Shown here: piece after piece, positions 1 to 12,880 of the stretch
How positions within the stretch are numbered: position 1 is the first letter of the stretch
Layout of the letters: each line of letters begins with the position of its first letter
NCBI GenBank assembly: GCA_028673005.1
Contig: CM054112.1
Span: 188,746,564 to 188,810,563, forward strand
Source: Tanypteryx hageni
Lineage: Eukaryota > Arthropoda > Insecta > Odonata > Petaluridae
Direction: 5' to 3'
DNA: 64,000 nucleotides
Notes under the pieces: model-generated
What the model was told of the DNA's origin: nothing
Seen by the model: only the letters and a program-made list of their open reading frames with translations
Databases searched by the model: none
Program-made: the position numbers and the translations under genes

Positions 1-935
1 AAGGGATCCTTCTTTCAAGGGTCGCGAAGCCATATTGTCGTGTTAGATAACGTAGCGTGAGTTAATAGAAACTTGGAAGCACCGTAGTGTGGTTGTATTT
101 ATACTTTAATAAAGAGTGTTTAGTCATTTGAGGTAATTTTACTTTCTTAGCGTTAGACGAGGATGTACAGTCGTCGGGTGGAATCGGATTGAAATTTTAA
201 AATATATTTTTTCACTTAAAATAACATTTTTGAAAGTCGCCATCTTGGTTGCTTCATGTTGCATCATCTTAGTCGATAGAAAATTGGTAGCTCGTTTGGC
301 AATTGATATTTTAATTCTTGGAAGGGTACGCTATGATATATGTATAAAACTTTTACTTAGTTATTGTTAGGCGAAGATATATATTCGTCGGGAAGAATCG
401 GTTTGACATTGCGGTGATAAATATTTTTTCCTTTAGAATAATATTTTCAAGGAATGGACTTTCGTGTATGTAGTGAATGTTATCTAGTGCTTCGGTTATA
501 AAATTGACGAACTTTTATGCTAGTGTTGCTAACTTTAATATTCCATTTTAAGTCAACGAATATTACTTTATGAGTTTAATAGTAGTTTTTATTGTAAAAC
601 TTGTAAGTATTGAAATTTTGTTAGAATTTAACTGTTTTTGCTATGCAGTGCAACAGTCTCTTGGCATTTTTGACAAAATCTAGACAAATACTTTTGAAAA
701 TGAAAGAGTCAAGGTGAATATAAGTTACAGTAGCTAGTGCATAAAATAGGTATTAAAATATAATTGATGATCATAAAGTCATTAAATAAGAATTGTATGT
801 GAAAAGCAAGCGTCAAAAGATAAAACTAAAATATTTAAATTGCAATACTTTTCAATTCAACTACGTCTTTGTTGGTCGTTCTCATATATTTTCAGTAAAT
901 TTTAATTTCAAGTATTCAGTGTTCAAGAACAATTA
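1..935. other. AT-rich sequence with a diverged direct duplication
   Basis: No gene is visible. A segment beginning near 72 (CTTGGAAG) and running to about 255 is repeated, with divergence, from about 317 to 460. Both copies share CTTGGAAG, a GTTAG(A/G)CGA(G/A)GAT block (152 and 366), CGTCGGG(T/A)(G/A)GAATCGG, and a T-rich block followed by AATAATATTTT or AATAACATTTT. The spacing between matching blocks shifts from about 245 to 214 bases, so indels have accumulated. The rest is AT-rich and unremarkable. Confidence 0.45.
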
Positions 936-1131
936 CTTAAGAAATACTTATCTAAGGTATCTCCAATAACCACAACAAAGTTATAAAAACATAGATGAGC
1001 ATTTCACCGAAAACTGATTCTAAAAAGAATCTATTTTCATTGAAGACGGCTGCCTTGCAGCCGAAATGCGCATGTGGTATTTTATAACCTTGTTGTGGCT
1101 ATTTGAAAAACTTTAGACAAGTATTTTTAAG
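936..1131. mobile_element. Foldback MITE-like element with about 52-bp inverted ends and a nested hairpin
   Basis: The left arm (936-988, with CCACAACAAAGTTATAAAA) is the reverse complement of the right arm (about 1077-1131, with TTTATAACCTTGTTGTGG) at roughly 80 percent identity over about 52 bases, allowing two single-base gaps. The centre holds a perfect 7-bp stem with a 3-base loop, CGGCTGCCTTGCAGCCG (1047-1063). No open frame is present. The structure fits a non-autonomous foldback transposon; a transcribed hairpin RNA is possible but not shown. I could not define a target-site duplication, so the ends are approximate. Confidence 0.6.
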
Positions 1132-1979
1132 GTGCTTGCCCTAGAATTTCTCCAGCCATAAGACTATCTCGATAATTCTCGGTTGACTAATCTGTGTAAT
1201 TTGGCGGCGGCTCTCCTGTTTCATAATTAGTGTGTATTGGATTTCTTTTAACCTATCTCGATACTCTTGCCTTTCAACTCTCCTCCTCATTAATTATTTG
1301 CATCGACAAATTACTGTATTAGATAGATAACTGGGACTATTCATATAAGAAGTAACAAAAACTTTGTTTACTCAGAACTTATTCTACTTCCTATTTTTAT
1401 TGTAAAACATTATTAAATTTGGAGGAATAACTAATGGAATCGCATCGGCCAGGTACCAAGAATGAGTTCCTGCACATGTGATTATTAATTAATTTATTCC
1501 GAACTCCAAAAAACCACATCGTGTATTTTAATAAATATTATTATCATTATCCTTCTTGCAGACAAGGATTAAAGCGGTTCAGCGGTTGAATTTAGCCCGT
1601 TGGGGAAAATTCCGTGTTCGAGGGCTTTCCTCCTGAGGGAAATGGTACCCACCCTACCCCCCCCTCGATTGGGGGAGGGACCCTGAACCCAAGCAGGCAA
1701 GGGCCTCAGAGATGGGATTATAGAGGGAGGGGGAGAGAGATTTGCACCCGGAGAGAGGGAAGTATGCTGCTATAAAAAAAGGAAAGGATTTTAATGGGAT
1801 GTGCGCTCGGTGTTGGATAGCAGATCTGTCATTATTGGAGGGATCGAGAGTGAAGAGGGGGCGAGGTACGGAGTGGTGCTCCTATTAGTCTGATTGATCG
1901 ATTCACGCTCCTATTTATTTCGTGCATGTGTCCTACGGTGATTAGGCACGGTTTCGGTGGTCCATTGCATCCACGTCTG
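1132..1979. other. Unassigned sequence with no gene seen
   Basis: Mixed-composition sequence with short poly-C and G-rich stretches around 1650-1740. A TTCAGCGGTTGAAT...GTGTTCGAGGGC pair (about 1577-1624) faintly resembles tRNA A and B boxes, but the rest of a tRNA fold is not evident. Nothing else can be supported. Confidence 0.4.
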
Positions 1980-2760
1980 TGGTATCGCTCTCTCTCTCTC
2001 TCTTATAATGCTCTCCTCTCACCCTATCGCGTTCTCCTACCCTATCTCCATACTTCTCTCTCTCTCTCTCTACCTCATCCTATTTCTCCTTTACCTCTCT
2101 ATTGCTCTTTTTTTTGCAAATCATTCTGATTCCTTACATCTCCCCATCTAAATTTCTTACTCTTTAGCTATTCTTCTTCATTTCTCTTTTCTCCATCTCT
2201 TTCTCTCTCTCCATCTCTTTCTCTCTCTATATATCTATCCATCTCTTTCTCTCCATCTCTTTCTCTCTCTCCATCTCTTTTCTGAATCCCTTTCTCTATC
2301 TCTCCGTCTCTTTCTCTATCTCTCCAGCTCTTTCTCTGTCTCTCCCCTTTTCTCTCTTCCTTTCTTTCTTCATATAGTCTTCTCTTCATCTCTTCCTCAC
2401 TCTTCACCTCCTTCATGCTTTCAACTACTCACCTTTCCCTCTTCATGTCTCTATTCACCCATCCTCATTTTTCTCCTTATCTCTCTCTCTTCATCCCTCT
2501 CTTCATTTCTCTCTTCATCTTCCTCCATCTCTCTCTCTCTTTCTCTCTACATTTACGCCTTTTCACATATATCTTTAAGGCTCTCTCCTGTTGCAACTGT
2601 ATTTCTATCCATCACTATCTCTCTCCCATTCCCTCTCTACTTCTCTCACTCCTTCACTCTCCCTATCTCCTCTTCATCTATTCCTCCCTACTTCCCTTGT
2701 ATGCATCTGGCTTCCCCTTCTCCACCCCTTTTGCATTGCTCTAAAATCGACTAGCATTCG
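1980..2760. repeat. Long pyrimidine (CT) low-complexity tract
   Basis: The + strand is almost entirely C and T for about 780 bases, dominated by CTCTCT, CATCTCTTT and CTCC units. Open frames here are rich in Ser/Leu/Pro/Phe on + and Arg/Glu/Gly/Lys on -. That is what a purine/pyrimidine-biased repeat gives, so I do not call them genes. Confidence 0.85.
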
Positions 2761-5300
2761 TCTCTTTCCCGCTTCGTCCCAATAGGTTTTTATTTTACAG
2801 GTGATGGGGTTGAATGCAAGCAGATAGGCGGCACGTAACGGGCTTGAAGGCTGTTTGCGAAACGAGGAGAGAGGAGGTTTTTGCGCCTTGCATGAAATTC
2901 ACCCCTCACCGTTGAGGACGATCTCTCGAGTGTGTTTTTCGATGAATGGCTTCATCCCGTGTATTTTTTTATGGAAACTGGTGTACGGATAACAACAGTG
3001 TGCTTGTGTGTTTGGGAGTTTGAACAATGCCTTTGATAGTTCAACCCTGCTACTTTCGTGCCTTGCTGGAGGGTATATGCCATTTTACGGGGGTGGAGTA
3101 ATTGGGTTTCGCGCAGAGCATCAAAGGGAGAGCGGGAGGTGCATTATGGGTGTAATTTGGGAGATTTTTACGCTCGCCTTTTTTAGTAGAAAATGATTTT
3201 TTTAACAAGACTGTGGACTTGCGGTATTATTAACCGTGACTGTGTCGGGTCAAGTTTATAGGGGAAATTTTTCTCTCTAGATACGGAACTGAGTTTGTAA
3301 TTGCTTATGAATCGTGAGGTTAGGAAAGAATGTTTCACCTGTTATAGATATAATTCTATTGTTTTATGTGCGTGGTAACTAGGTGAGACGTAGTGAGATA
3401 ACTAAAACTACAAAAGTCATTATAATTTATTTTTCTTTCTTACTCTAAATGATAAAAGAAACCTTTTTGTTGAAACAAATCCGTTATAAATCTATTTCCA
3501 TTGTAAATATGGACTCCCTAAAACCCATTTATTTTTGCCAATCTTTCCATTTCAGAACTAATCGATCACTTTTGGCCAACAGTAAGGTTTTTGATAATCT
3601 AAGTAACTCCTGCATGTATAAAACATATGAAAAAATATGTGCACATTCTGGAAAGCACTCGTCCTCATAGGTCATCCTTTGAGTTTAAAAAATGGTTGCA
3701 GAAAACATTTAGATCAACAATGCCATCAAAGCGACGAGGTAGGATCGATAAATCGATGTTTAATTTTACGGTTTTGAACATAACACTTTCATGTATTTTA
3801 TATATTTATTTTTAACACGTTATTTACAAATCACCTTTCTTATAAAATTTTAGTCAATATCAGATCAGATTTGTGTCCAGTTTTTTGCAGACGCGACAAA
3901 GTAAAGCTATTGAAACCCGTATGCCAGATAATGTGCGCCGTGGAGGACTTTTCGCCCGACAAAAAATAAAAACTCAAAAATCAGGACGACCTATTCAATT
4001 TTAATTCAATCGAAATTGCCGGTTCGGAATCTCCCACTGCTGTCGAGTTTGCGAGCCAATTTACCACCGCTCTCTCTCTCTCCCCGAGCAATAACACCGG
4101 CGTCATTGCCGCAGCAATGGATCGAGCGAGTTGCTCACTACGGATAGGGGAAGGAAAAGGGTTTCGCTCACTGCACGCTTTTGCCGCTAGTGACCCATCC
4201 GGAGGGCTAAACATCGATCCCACCTCTTCCCCGTGCGTTGAAGGGACGGGGTTTCGGTGGGTTAAAAAGAGTGCGGCGGTGTGGGAGGGAAGGGAGGAGC
4301 GGGCAGAGGAGGAGGGTGAAGGGATAGGGATTGTGGCCTGTTTGGAGCTTAGTAAGGGGAGCAAGGGTTGGGTTAGAAGGGGGGAGGAGTTTGGAGGAGG
4401 ATAGAGTGGGAAGGGGTTGAGTTTCGGCGTTGAATGCGTGGGGCTTTAGGAGGAGAATAGGTCATCTGCCCTACGCACTGTCCTCCGTTTGTCGGGGCAA
4501 CTCCCACGCGGAACATTTGGCGGTCACAACGCCGGAAACATTCGAACTCGTTCCCCAGCACTCCGAGGGACATTCCATTTTCGACAAAGCTTGCATTCCG
4601 GTAAACATTTTCCCTTTGTTCTCTCTCTCTCCCTCTCTGTCCACCCTTTCCGCTTTCATCCCGTCCTTTCTGACATCCCTCTCACTCTTCTATTCACGTA
4701 TTAAATCCGTCTTTCGCTGTTTTTTATTGGATTGGAATCTTATTCGGTCAATTGTTTAATGTCCAGGAAGTCATAATTTGGAGGATTTGCTCCCATTCGG
4801 TCTCCGGTATTCATGGGCATAAATCGTATTTTGGTCGTAGGAGCGTTTTGAGCATTCATCATCATCTTAAAAATCGAATAAAATTGAGAGGCGGAAATCA
4901 ACTGACCGAGAAACCTGCCGTAGCTAATAGACGTGGGATGAAAATCCAGGCTTGGATATGAGACGTTTTAATTAAATTTATATTTTAAGAGAAGCATTAC
5001 GGCTCAAAAATCATGAACGAGAAAATTTCTATTGAAGTTATTTATTTTAAACAGTATTTTTCGTTCATTCTATTTTTTATTGAAATGCATTTCCGACAAA
5101 TTTCAAATAAGAGGAAAGTAAAACATTCATTAAAAGCAACATTTTTGTCTTTGACTTTTGTTTACTGTTGAATTCGGGATAAAGCTTGAATGATTTATCC
5201 TCTACCTTAATATAATTACATTCTGCAGGACGGAAATCCATTTTCATGGTCGCGATTTATATAATTTATGATAGCCTATGCTTTGTGCGATGTGTTTATA
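2761..5300. other. Intergenic or intronic sequence with no gene supported
   Basis: Several open frames of 60-140 codons occur here (for example 3449-3670, 3627-3815, 4117-4404). None shows a recognisable domain, a plausible splice context or sequence complexity typical of protein. A short CT run lies at 4620-4690. Sequence from 4970 to 5300 is AT-rich and leads directly into the TIR of the next element. Confidence 0.45.
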
Positions 5301-6055
5301 CAGGGTAATTATTTTAAATGAGAACCCATTGAAAATTTAATAACTTCGAGTAAAAGAGTATTAGAGACATGAAACTTGGAAGTAACAATCTTTATTGTCT
5401 GCATGATGTCGCGATTTGTCGACAGCCCGCGACACTACGAATGTGCATGCACAGTGCAAGCAATAAACACGGCATTCAATGTAGAGGAGCAAGTGTTTAT
5501 GGTGGAACGTTACCTCAACTCAGAGTCGTTTAAAATAATTCAGGATGATTTCAGTCGGCAATTTAGATGTTGTCAAGCAGCAACAAAATCTATGATATGG
5601 AAGCTTTTGAAAATGTTCAGGGGGACAGGAAATGTGAATGTTGTGAGTCATGTTCACTCATTGACTGTTCTGACTGAGAATTGTCGTTTAGCACAGGTTA
5701 ATGAGAGCCACAACGCTCGTCAGATTGTCGCCGTTAGCCTTCTTTCTGTGGGATTTTATCAAAGACAATGCCCACAACAGCAATCAACGCAATCTTGATG
5801 AATTGAAAACCAACCAACATATCTCACATCATTTCCAACATCACACCCATCACACTGCAGGCTGTTTCTTCGAACATGCTTCGTCGTGCTCAGTTATGTA
5901 TGCAACATGCTGGTGGTCATTTTCAACATTATTTGTGACAATGTAGGCAATGTCAGACAATAAAAGTTGTCACTTCTAAATTTCATATCTCTAGCACTCT
6001 TTTACTCAAAGTTATTAAAAATTTTCATGGGTTCTAATGTAAAATGATCACCCTG
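5301..6055 (+). mobile_element. Tc1/mariner-superfamily-like deletion derivative with long TIRs
   Basis: The element begins CAGGGTAATTATTTTAAATG at 5301 and ends in CACCCTG at 6055. The left end (5301-5377) and the reverse complement of the right end (5979-6055) match over about 77 bases, including shared GAGTAAAAGAG. The left flank is TA; the right flank is TG, which may be a decayed TA duplication. The 755-bp body encodes only the start of a transposase (see the nested entry), so it is non-autonomous. Superfamily placement rests on the TIR start, the probable TA target and the helix-turn-helix protein; it is an inference. Confidence 0.8.
5376..5798 (+). pseudogene. Truncated transposase N-terminus (helix-turn-helix region) inside the TIR element
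   Basis: A frame of about 140 codons lies entirely between the two TIRs. It contains a segment like the DNA-binding N-terminus of insect mariner-type transposases: residues about 38-47 (EEQVFMVERY), then the SFKIIQDDFSRQF helix, then a second helix-turn-helix-like stretch around residues 66-90 ending in GTGNV. The expected catalytic DDE/DDD core, normally another 200 or more residues, is absent because the element ends about 250 bases downstream. The first codons lie in the TIR, so the true start is uncertain. It cannot be an active transposase. Confidence 0.6.
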
Positions 6056-7050
6056 TGTAAGATCGGAAAAATTATGCAGTCATTTGTTGTTTCTCATACC
6101 AAAGCTTAAAAAAACTAAAGTGAAATTGATTAGGTGCCATGGAGACGAGTTTCAGTTATTCTCAAAGATAGTGGATAAACGTTGCGCTCATTGACAATTA
6201 TGACCTTGTAACCGGGTTCCAGTTTTAACATCCGTAACTAATTACGTTTTCGTTTCCGAAAAGTAAATTAAACACAGGATTCAAAAACATACGTTTATTA
6301 CTTAAAGATCAAATGTTAACACTGTAGTTAAACTGACTGCTTGTCAAAATATTTGCTTTTATACCCCAAATCGGCGGTTTTTAAAAGCTTTACAGAACTA
6401 GGATGGAAGAAAAATTAAAATTGACTTAATCAGCAAGTTCACAACAATATTCTACAGTCAGAAATTTATCTCAGCTCTAAATTTCCTCGATTCATAGCGT
6501 TTTTTATTTTACACAAAAATAAATTTAAATCTCGCTCCGCCCGTCCCAACGTACTGTGGAAATCTGCATAAATATGAATTGTAGGGAATAATTTAATAAT
6601 AACGATTCTGAATTGTTCAGAGTTGCCACTTTCTTTGAGGAAACGTGTTCTACATCAGTACCAGGGGAGGTTCGTTGAGAGAGGGAGGGAGGAGTAGGCG
6701 GTTAGAAAAAAATCGAGGCGAAAAAATAATGCGTACAAAGATCGAAAAGGTAACTAGGACTTTGAAATACCTAATTGCGCAACGTTCGAAAGGAAGAGTT
6801 CCAATGGAGAAAGAGAAAACCATTTAAATGTAAATTGTCTGTTGTGTGAACACAGGTTTTTCGCGACGGAAATATTTTGTTTTTCACTAGAGTGATCGCA
6901 TGTAAATCTAAACGTGGTTCGAGTCGCTGTTTGTTGTTCGATAACAGAATTCCTTACCGAAACAGTATTTTTTCCTCGCCGCTTATTAACAATCGCTTGT
7001 TCTGGAAGGCTGAATGTTACGTCATCACGTGCTGCAACAAACCGAGTGGT
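6056..7050. other. Unassigned sequence with no gene seen
   Basis: AT-rich unique-looking sequence. Open frames at 6645-6827 and 6754-7155 have no recognisable domain, and the latter is partly a shadow of the following CT tract. Confidence 0.4.
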
Positions 7051-7640
7051 TTTCTCTCTCTCTCCCCCTCTCTCTCTCCCCCCTCTCTCTCTCCCCTCTC
7101 TCTCTCTCCCCCTCTCCCTCTCCCCTATCTCCCCCTCTCCCTCCCCCTTCCTCACTCCCTCCCTCTCCCTCCATCATTGATGGCTTTAGTTAATCTAATG
7201 TAAGTAGGTTTCGCAGGTTTTTCACACCCCCCCTTCTTGTGTGGGTGTTTTCCTGCAGTGGGTTTTTAAATATGGATTTCGTTATTCAGCAGTCCTATTT
7301 TTTCCCACAAAATTACATCTTTTCTTTTCCAATACTTGTATTTCTTGTATTTACATAATGTTCTATGTATTATTGTATATGTTTCATGACGAGGGTTAGG
7401 TGGAAGATGGGACTTCTTAGTCTCAATCTCCCCCCAAATAAAGACCAAATCAATCAATCAATCCCTCCCTCCCTCCTCTCTTTCTCTCTCCCCCCTCTCT
7501 CCCCCCTCTCTCCCCCCTCTCTCTCCACCCCTCTTCCTCTCCCCCTTTCTCCCTCTCCACCTCTATCCCTCTCCCCCTCTTCCCTCTCTATCCCCCTCTT
7601 TCTCTTTTCTACCCTTCCCACCTTCTGGCCTGCGATTCGA
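7050..7640. repeat. Two CT/CCTCTC low-complexity blocks
   Basis: Pyrimidine tracts at 7053-7178 (CTCTCCCC units) and 7461-7620 (CCCTCTCT, CCCCTCTC units) are separated by about 280 bases of ordinary sequence. Apparent Ser/Pro/Leu proteins across them are compositional artefacts. Confidence 0.85.
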
Positions 7641-8989
7641 TTTTTCTCTTCTTCCAATCAACCTCATTTCGTGAGCCTTCTTTTTTTTATTTGGATTTTC
7701 TTTTTGCGTCCTCACCAAACTCTTCCATCCTCATCCGTTCCCACCCCTGCAAAATCTTTGTTCCAGCCTTTCAATTAATCCCTTTCAAGGGGTTTCTTTC
7801 TAGCTTGCTAGTTCTTCCTTTTTTATAACTATTCCTCTGCGCAGGGACTCATTGCGAGCTCTCGCGTCTCTTTAAAATTTTTTCTCGTTCCTTTTTTTGC
7901 CTCTGCGTACCCGCGGGCAGCATAAGCCGCTAGTGTTACAGCGCTTTTAATTAACCGCGCCTCGGAAACATTCGGATGTCTTCTCTACTCTCGCGTTCTC
8001 TATCCGTTGAATGAATAATTGTATTTTCGGAGTACTAATCTCGTTTGTGCCTAAACGACAAATCCGTGTCTTTCGATAGAATAATCTCTACAACTTATTG
8101 TTTTGCCTTTCCTCTTTCCTTGCTATTTTATAAAGCCATCGTCGTTTATCATGGTAGCTGTAGTTTTTTGCTGAAGATAATCACAGATGTTTCGCATCGG
8201 TAATTCTCGCCTTCAGAACACGAGTTGTTTTACCTAGTTGCTCGGTATCGACTTCTTTAGTTATTGGAGGTGTCGTTAGGTTTTCTTTTGCTACAATTTT
8301 CGAGTGGTATCTTTAAAAAATACATTCGCCAGAAAAATAATAAATTTATACGATTTTTGGTGAAAGCTTTGATTCTTTGGATATTATGACTTATAGTTTA
8401 TCGCCGTATTCAGAGATTTAATCTAGGACCATGCATCAAATATCTGTCTCATCGTAAACACGCAAATTGTTTTCAAGAAGATATGCCGCAAGCAACCGTT
8501 TTCACATTTCTTTAAGAATCTCTATAAATGAGGAGCGTGAATGTGAAGGAGGCTAATTATGAATTAAAGAGATTGTTCACCTCGCAATTAACATTATACT
8601 GCACGCGTATTTCGTACAAATAAAACAAAGCATATTCCCTTAAGGATTTTCATTTAATGATCCTTGAATGCGGACTTTTTTTAATGCAAGCCCTGCGAGT
8701 AATTACTCCCATCAGAAATTTTTGAACCTCCAAAGGAATCATTAACCACTCGTTTCTTCCAGCATCTTTTCCTATAAAGTCGTCGCCTTTTCCCGCCTTC
8801 CATCGCGCGAACGTTCTCTCGCAACCTATCATCAATACCTTTTCATCCGAGTCGTACTCCCTTTCTCCCCTTCCTATTTCCCCATAACGCTTCTCTCTTT
8901 TCTCCGTGTGTCTCTCTTTTGCCACAAACCTTTTTTTCCCATTTCCAGTGTCCATTTTGCCCTCAAAAACCAACCATTAGTCTCCACCG
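7641..8989. other. Unassigned sequence with no gene seen
   Basis: Mixed sequence. The + strand at 8760-8960 is moderately pyrimidine-rich. No domain, splice-supported exon or RNA gene could be recognised. Confidence 0.4.
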
Positions 8990-10330
8990 TCACGTGTCAA
9001 CGATGACGCGCGCACACACGCGGCGGCAAGAGAGAGAGAGAGAGTCGATGATGGCGTAATGAGTGGGAGATGCGGTGGGAGAGGGATGGAGGGAGGCGAA
9101 AGAGAAGAAACGGCAGAGGGAAAAGAGAAAAGAAGAGAGGAGAGGGAGAGAGAGAAGAAATATTAAGGAGGATAGAGATGAGAGAGAGAGAGACGGATGG
9201 AGGCGCGTGGAGGTTATGTGGACTGGGGAAGGGCGTGGATGCGAATTAAAGGGGAGAGGGACGAAGGGTATAGATGTTGTGAAAATAGGGTGGTGGTTGA
9301 TTGATTGCGTTCGGCGAGTTGGGAGTTGGCAAAACATGGAGGAAGGTGGAATAACCTGGGCTACCCATGTTCACGAGAAGTAGTTTTAGTATTGGGTAAA
9401 AATGATTTGCTAGACCTTTGTGGAAAATTAAGTCAGAATATAAAAGTATATACTGAATGCCTTCACTTTATCTATATCAGCTAAGGATATTTAAAGCACC
9501 ATTTATCTAGCTGTCCGCCCTCTATATTTACACATTTCACTTGAAAATGTTTAAGATTAAAAATATCCAAATAATTTTCTATAGTTTTTTAATATCCTAT
9601 ATAATTTGTTCATAGAACATAAGTCTTATACCAGCACGTTAATGAGATATAACCAAAACTAAAAATAATCGGTATCTGCCTGAGATTAAGTCGATCGAAT
9701 TCGCTTTTCTGTTGCGTATGGTGAGACATTCCACGAATAAATATACAAATTAAGTATCACCGTTGAATAAGTGTGTATCGATGTGGCTCATGTCATTTAA
9801 AAGATTTAAAAATCTAGCAATTGGATACTATGTCAAAAACAATGGGTGTTTTTGTTAGAATAAGAAATGTTTAAAAAAAATATCTTCTCCGGCCACTTGA
9901 AATTTTCGAATAGCGACTGTACAGAAAAGTATATTCCCGAAAATATTCGCTTATTTCAGTGAAGCAATTTTCTCTAGAAAGGAGAGAAAAATGTAGAGAG
10001 AGAGAGAAATCAAGGCGTAGAGATGAGAGAAAGGGAGTAGAATTGGGATCAAAATTGAAAAAGAAAATGGAAGTTTTGTAAAAGTGATGAGGTGAGGGAA
10101 AGAGAGGAAGGAAAAGAGGTCATGTAAACAGAGAAAGATTAGAGAAATGTACAAAGAGAGAGAGATAGGGGAATGGGCTGGACAAAAGGGTTGAGAATGA
10201 GAATAGGGTCCGAAGGGGTGGAGGGGGAGAGATGTTTGACCGTTCTCATGGCTATCTCGGAGGGAGAGACAAGAGCGTGTAAAGGAAGAAAGGGCGGAGA
10301 TGGGAGATGAGTTTCGCGCGGGGCAGGAGG
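8990..10330. repeat. Two GA-rich low-complexity blocks flanking AT-rich sequence
   Basis: Purine tracts on + occupy about 9025-9260 (GAGAGA, GGGAGA units, preceded by a CGCGCACACACG run) and about 9975-10330. Between them (9390-9970) the sequence is AT-rich with no gene. Open frames over the GA blocks give Arg/Glu/Gly-rich or Ser/Leu-rich strings and are not called. Confidence 0.8.
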
Positions 10331-12400
10331 GAGAGAGGGAATTGTGGCAGAGAGCGTCGGAAAACAAAGACGGCGTGAGCATAAGGGGAACGTACGCTCG
10401 AGAGTTTCGCGTGTCCGTCCTTACGGATTATACGGATCTTCCGTTCTTTGGAAACTGCACGTTGGTTCGACGATACTTTATAAAACATCTCGCCTTGTTC
10501 CTTGAAACCGCAGTTATCGTTTCGTATCTTTATTTCTTGTTCGTATTAACTATTCTTATATCAGAAATGTAAACTACTGGAGTAATTTGTTTATTTATTA
10601 AGACTACCTTTACATTTCTCCGTGAAAATTATATAGTATTTAGTCGAGAGGTTCCCATAGATTTTTACATTGCCGCGGTGTCTGTTATTCCTTCTGTTGC
10701 GAATTAACTATTTTGAAAGCAGTGACAATCCATCGCAGTTCACAAATGTTAAAAGTTAAGTTCTATGTCTTAACTTTATTTGCACAATCACACACATAAA
10801 TATAAACACACACCTATGGTTTACAGTACCTGCACAGCTTCATTTTTGTAACGCATAACTGATGCAACCAAAGTAAGCAAAGATGTTCGTTTTCATGCGG
10901 ATTTATTCGGATTGGGAACATTATTTAACACCTATTAGTAACAAAACAAGAATCGCCTGATTTATATCTTACCCCGACGATTAATGAAAATCCCGCAATT
11001 GCACATGCCGCGCGTGTCGCAATTAGTCCTCGTGGCGGCGGGGAAGGTGACGCATTGCGTACCTGATACCGCAAAACGCTAGCGACCGACCAACTTCCTA
11101 GTTGCCCATCACTTTCCACCGCCGCGCAAACATTTGTTTCTCCGGTGCCTGTGTGTGTCCATCTCTCGCCTTTTCTCCGCAAAGAGGGAACTTCTCTGTG
11201 GCGGAACGATCCCATATAACGGGCAAACGCACGCGCAAACACCACGCGCACGCACACAATCGAGTCGTTCCGGGTGAGATCACGACGTGTTTTCCGCGAG
11301 AATCAAGGTTTTGCGAAAGACCTTAACGCGGTTCGGCGTGAGTCGTCGAAGTATTATCATCGGGGAGTGGGTGAAGCTGCGGACGACGGCGTCATCTGTT
11401 CAGGATGGTTATGGTTTCAGGACAGGGAGACAGAGAGAGAGGGGGTGGAAGGTGGGGAGGGGGAGACGGGGGAGTTACACACTCGTCGGAGGGAGATGGC
11501 GGTGGTTGTGTGACATGCCAATGTTTATTAATGGACCCATCTTTCCGTCGTCGGAACGCTTTTACCGGAAAAGGGGCGAGGAGTAGGCGAGAGGCATGGG
11601 ATGGAGACGAAGGGTTGAGGAGACGTTGACGGAAATCCGAAAGTACGACAGAAATAATATGGTTTACTACGTTTCAACGCGAGTCTAAAAACTTCACTTT
11701 TTTCATAATACTTGGGAAACTTGGATGTAATTTTATCACGTCCACGTCTTTCTTCGATATCTATCACCGCGAAATTCACGAAATTTTTGTGAAAAGTTTC
11801 GGGTTTTCCTTAAAAATATGTTAGCTACCACCAGAGCGGTCCAAGCCTGAGATTGTAGATGGATAGGGATATCTTGGTACGTTGTAACCTTTGCTACTCT
11901 TTAATCTGGTGAAAATCTTTGTAAAATGTAGGAGCACCCAAGACAAGTTAAATATAGTCTCTGCATAATAATTTTATTTTGCATATTTATTTGAATTTAT
12001 AACGCACACCACTTGATATTGTTAGAGCCGCTGCATATCACCGTGAGAATCTGTTATGGACAAACGTACGGCTATAACTAGAGCCAAGACGCACTGTTTA
12101 GATTATATTGTTTGCTCAATGCGGAGAATCGGGCGTATACCAGCAATCGATTCCCAGGGAGACGATCGACTACATATGGATTTCAGATCGGAAGCAAACA
12201 GTACTGAACCAATACGCTTGATTCTTCGGAGCTCTTTCCTTCTTTCTAGATCGCCATATTACGTATTTGCTCACAATTCCCACTGCCTTATTTCATCTCA
12301 TGCATGAATTGAAGATGGAATATAAAAGAACGAAAAGCTCTCCCTCCTACCAATATGGTAGATGGGCGCCACCTACAGCGGCGCCTCTTGCTCCCTCTAG
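10331..12400. other. Mixed region including a CpG-rich stretch at 10.97-11.42 kb
   Basis: No protein domain is recognisable. From about 10975 to 11420 CpG dinucleotides are dense (for example CGCACGCGCAAACACCACGCGCACGCAC around 11229-11256). Such stretches can mark promoters or unmethylated exons in insects, but no TATA box, start codon in context or exon pairing was found. The segment at 12340-12390 has an inverted GGCGCC...GGCGCC pair of unknown meaning. Confidence 0.35.
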
Positions 12401-12409
12401 GAACGACAG

Positions 12410-12880
12410 ATGGAAACGTGTCAATTGAGGAAATTGGTGAGAGAAGAGAGAAAGGGGACGGAGTAGGAAGGAGGAGGAGAAGTGAAGGTAGGGAGCGGAT
12501 GGAACGAGGGAAGAGAGAGGGTTGGAGGGCGGAGACAGGGAGGGAGAGATGGAGAGTGTGAGCGGGAAGAGGGAGGTTGTCCCATGGGCTGAAAAGGGTA
12601 GGCGAGAGAGTGTGTGTATGGTGCGTTGCGATGGGTGATGGGGATGAAAGGGAATACGTGAGAGAGGAAAGGATAGATAGATAGAGAGAGAGAGATAGAT
12701 AGAAGGGAGGGAGAGAGGTTCGTGTAGAGGAGGAAGGGAGGCGGAGTCGGTTTTCGTGCAAGCGTTCGTTTTGAAGTGGTGCGGGAATGGAGGAAGTGGA
12801 TGCAGATGCAATGGGAAGATAGGAAGGAGAGTGTCGGAAGGAGAGAAAGGGAGATAATGCTGGCATATGTGCGCGGAAAT
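12410..12880. repeat. GA-rich low-complexity tract
   Basis: The + strand is a nearly continuous purine tract with GGAGAGA, GATAGATAGA (about 12670-12705) and GGAAGG units. The long - strand frames of 160-190 codons over this region consist of Ser/Leu/Pro strings and appear in several frames at once, the signature of simple sequence rather than coding sequence. Confidence 0.85.
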
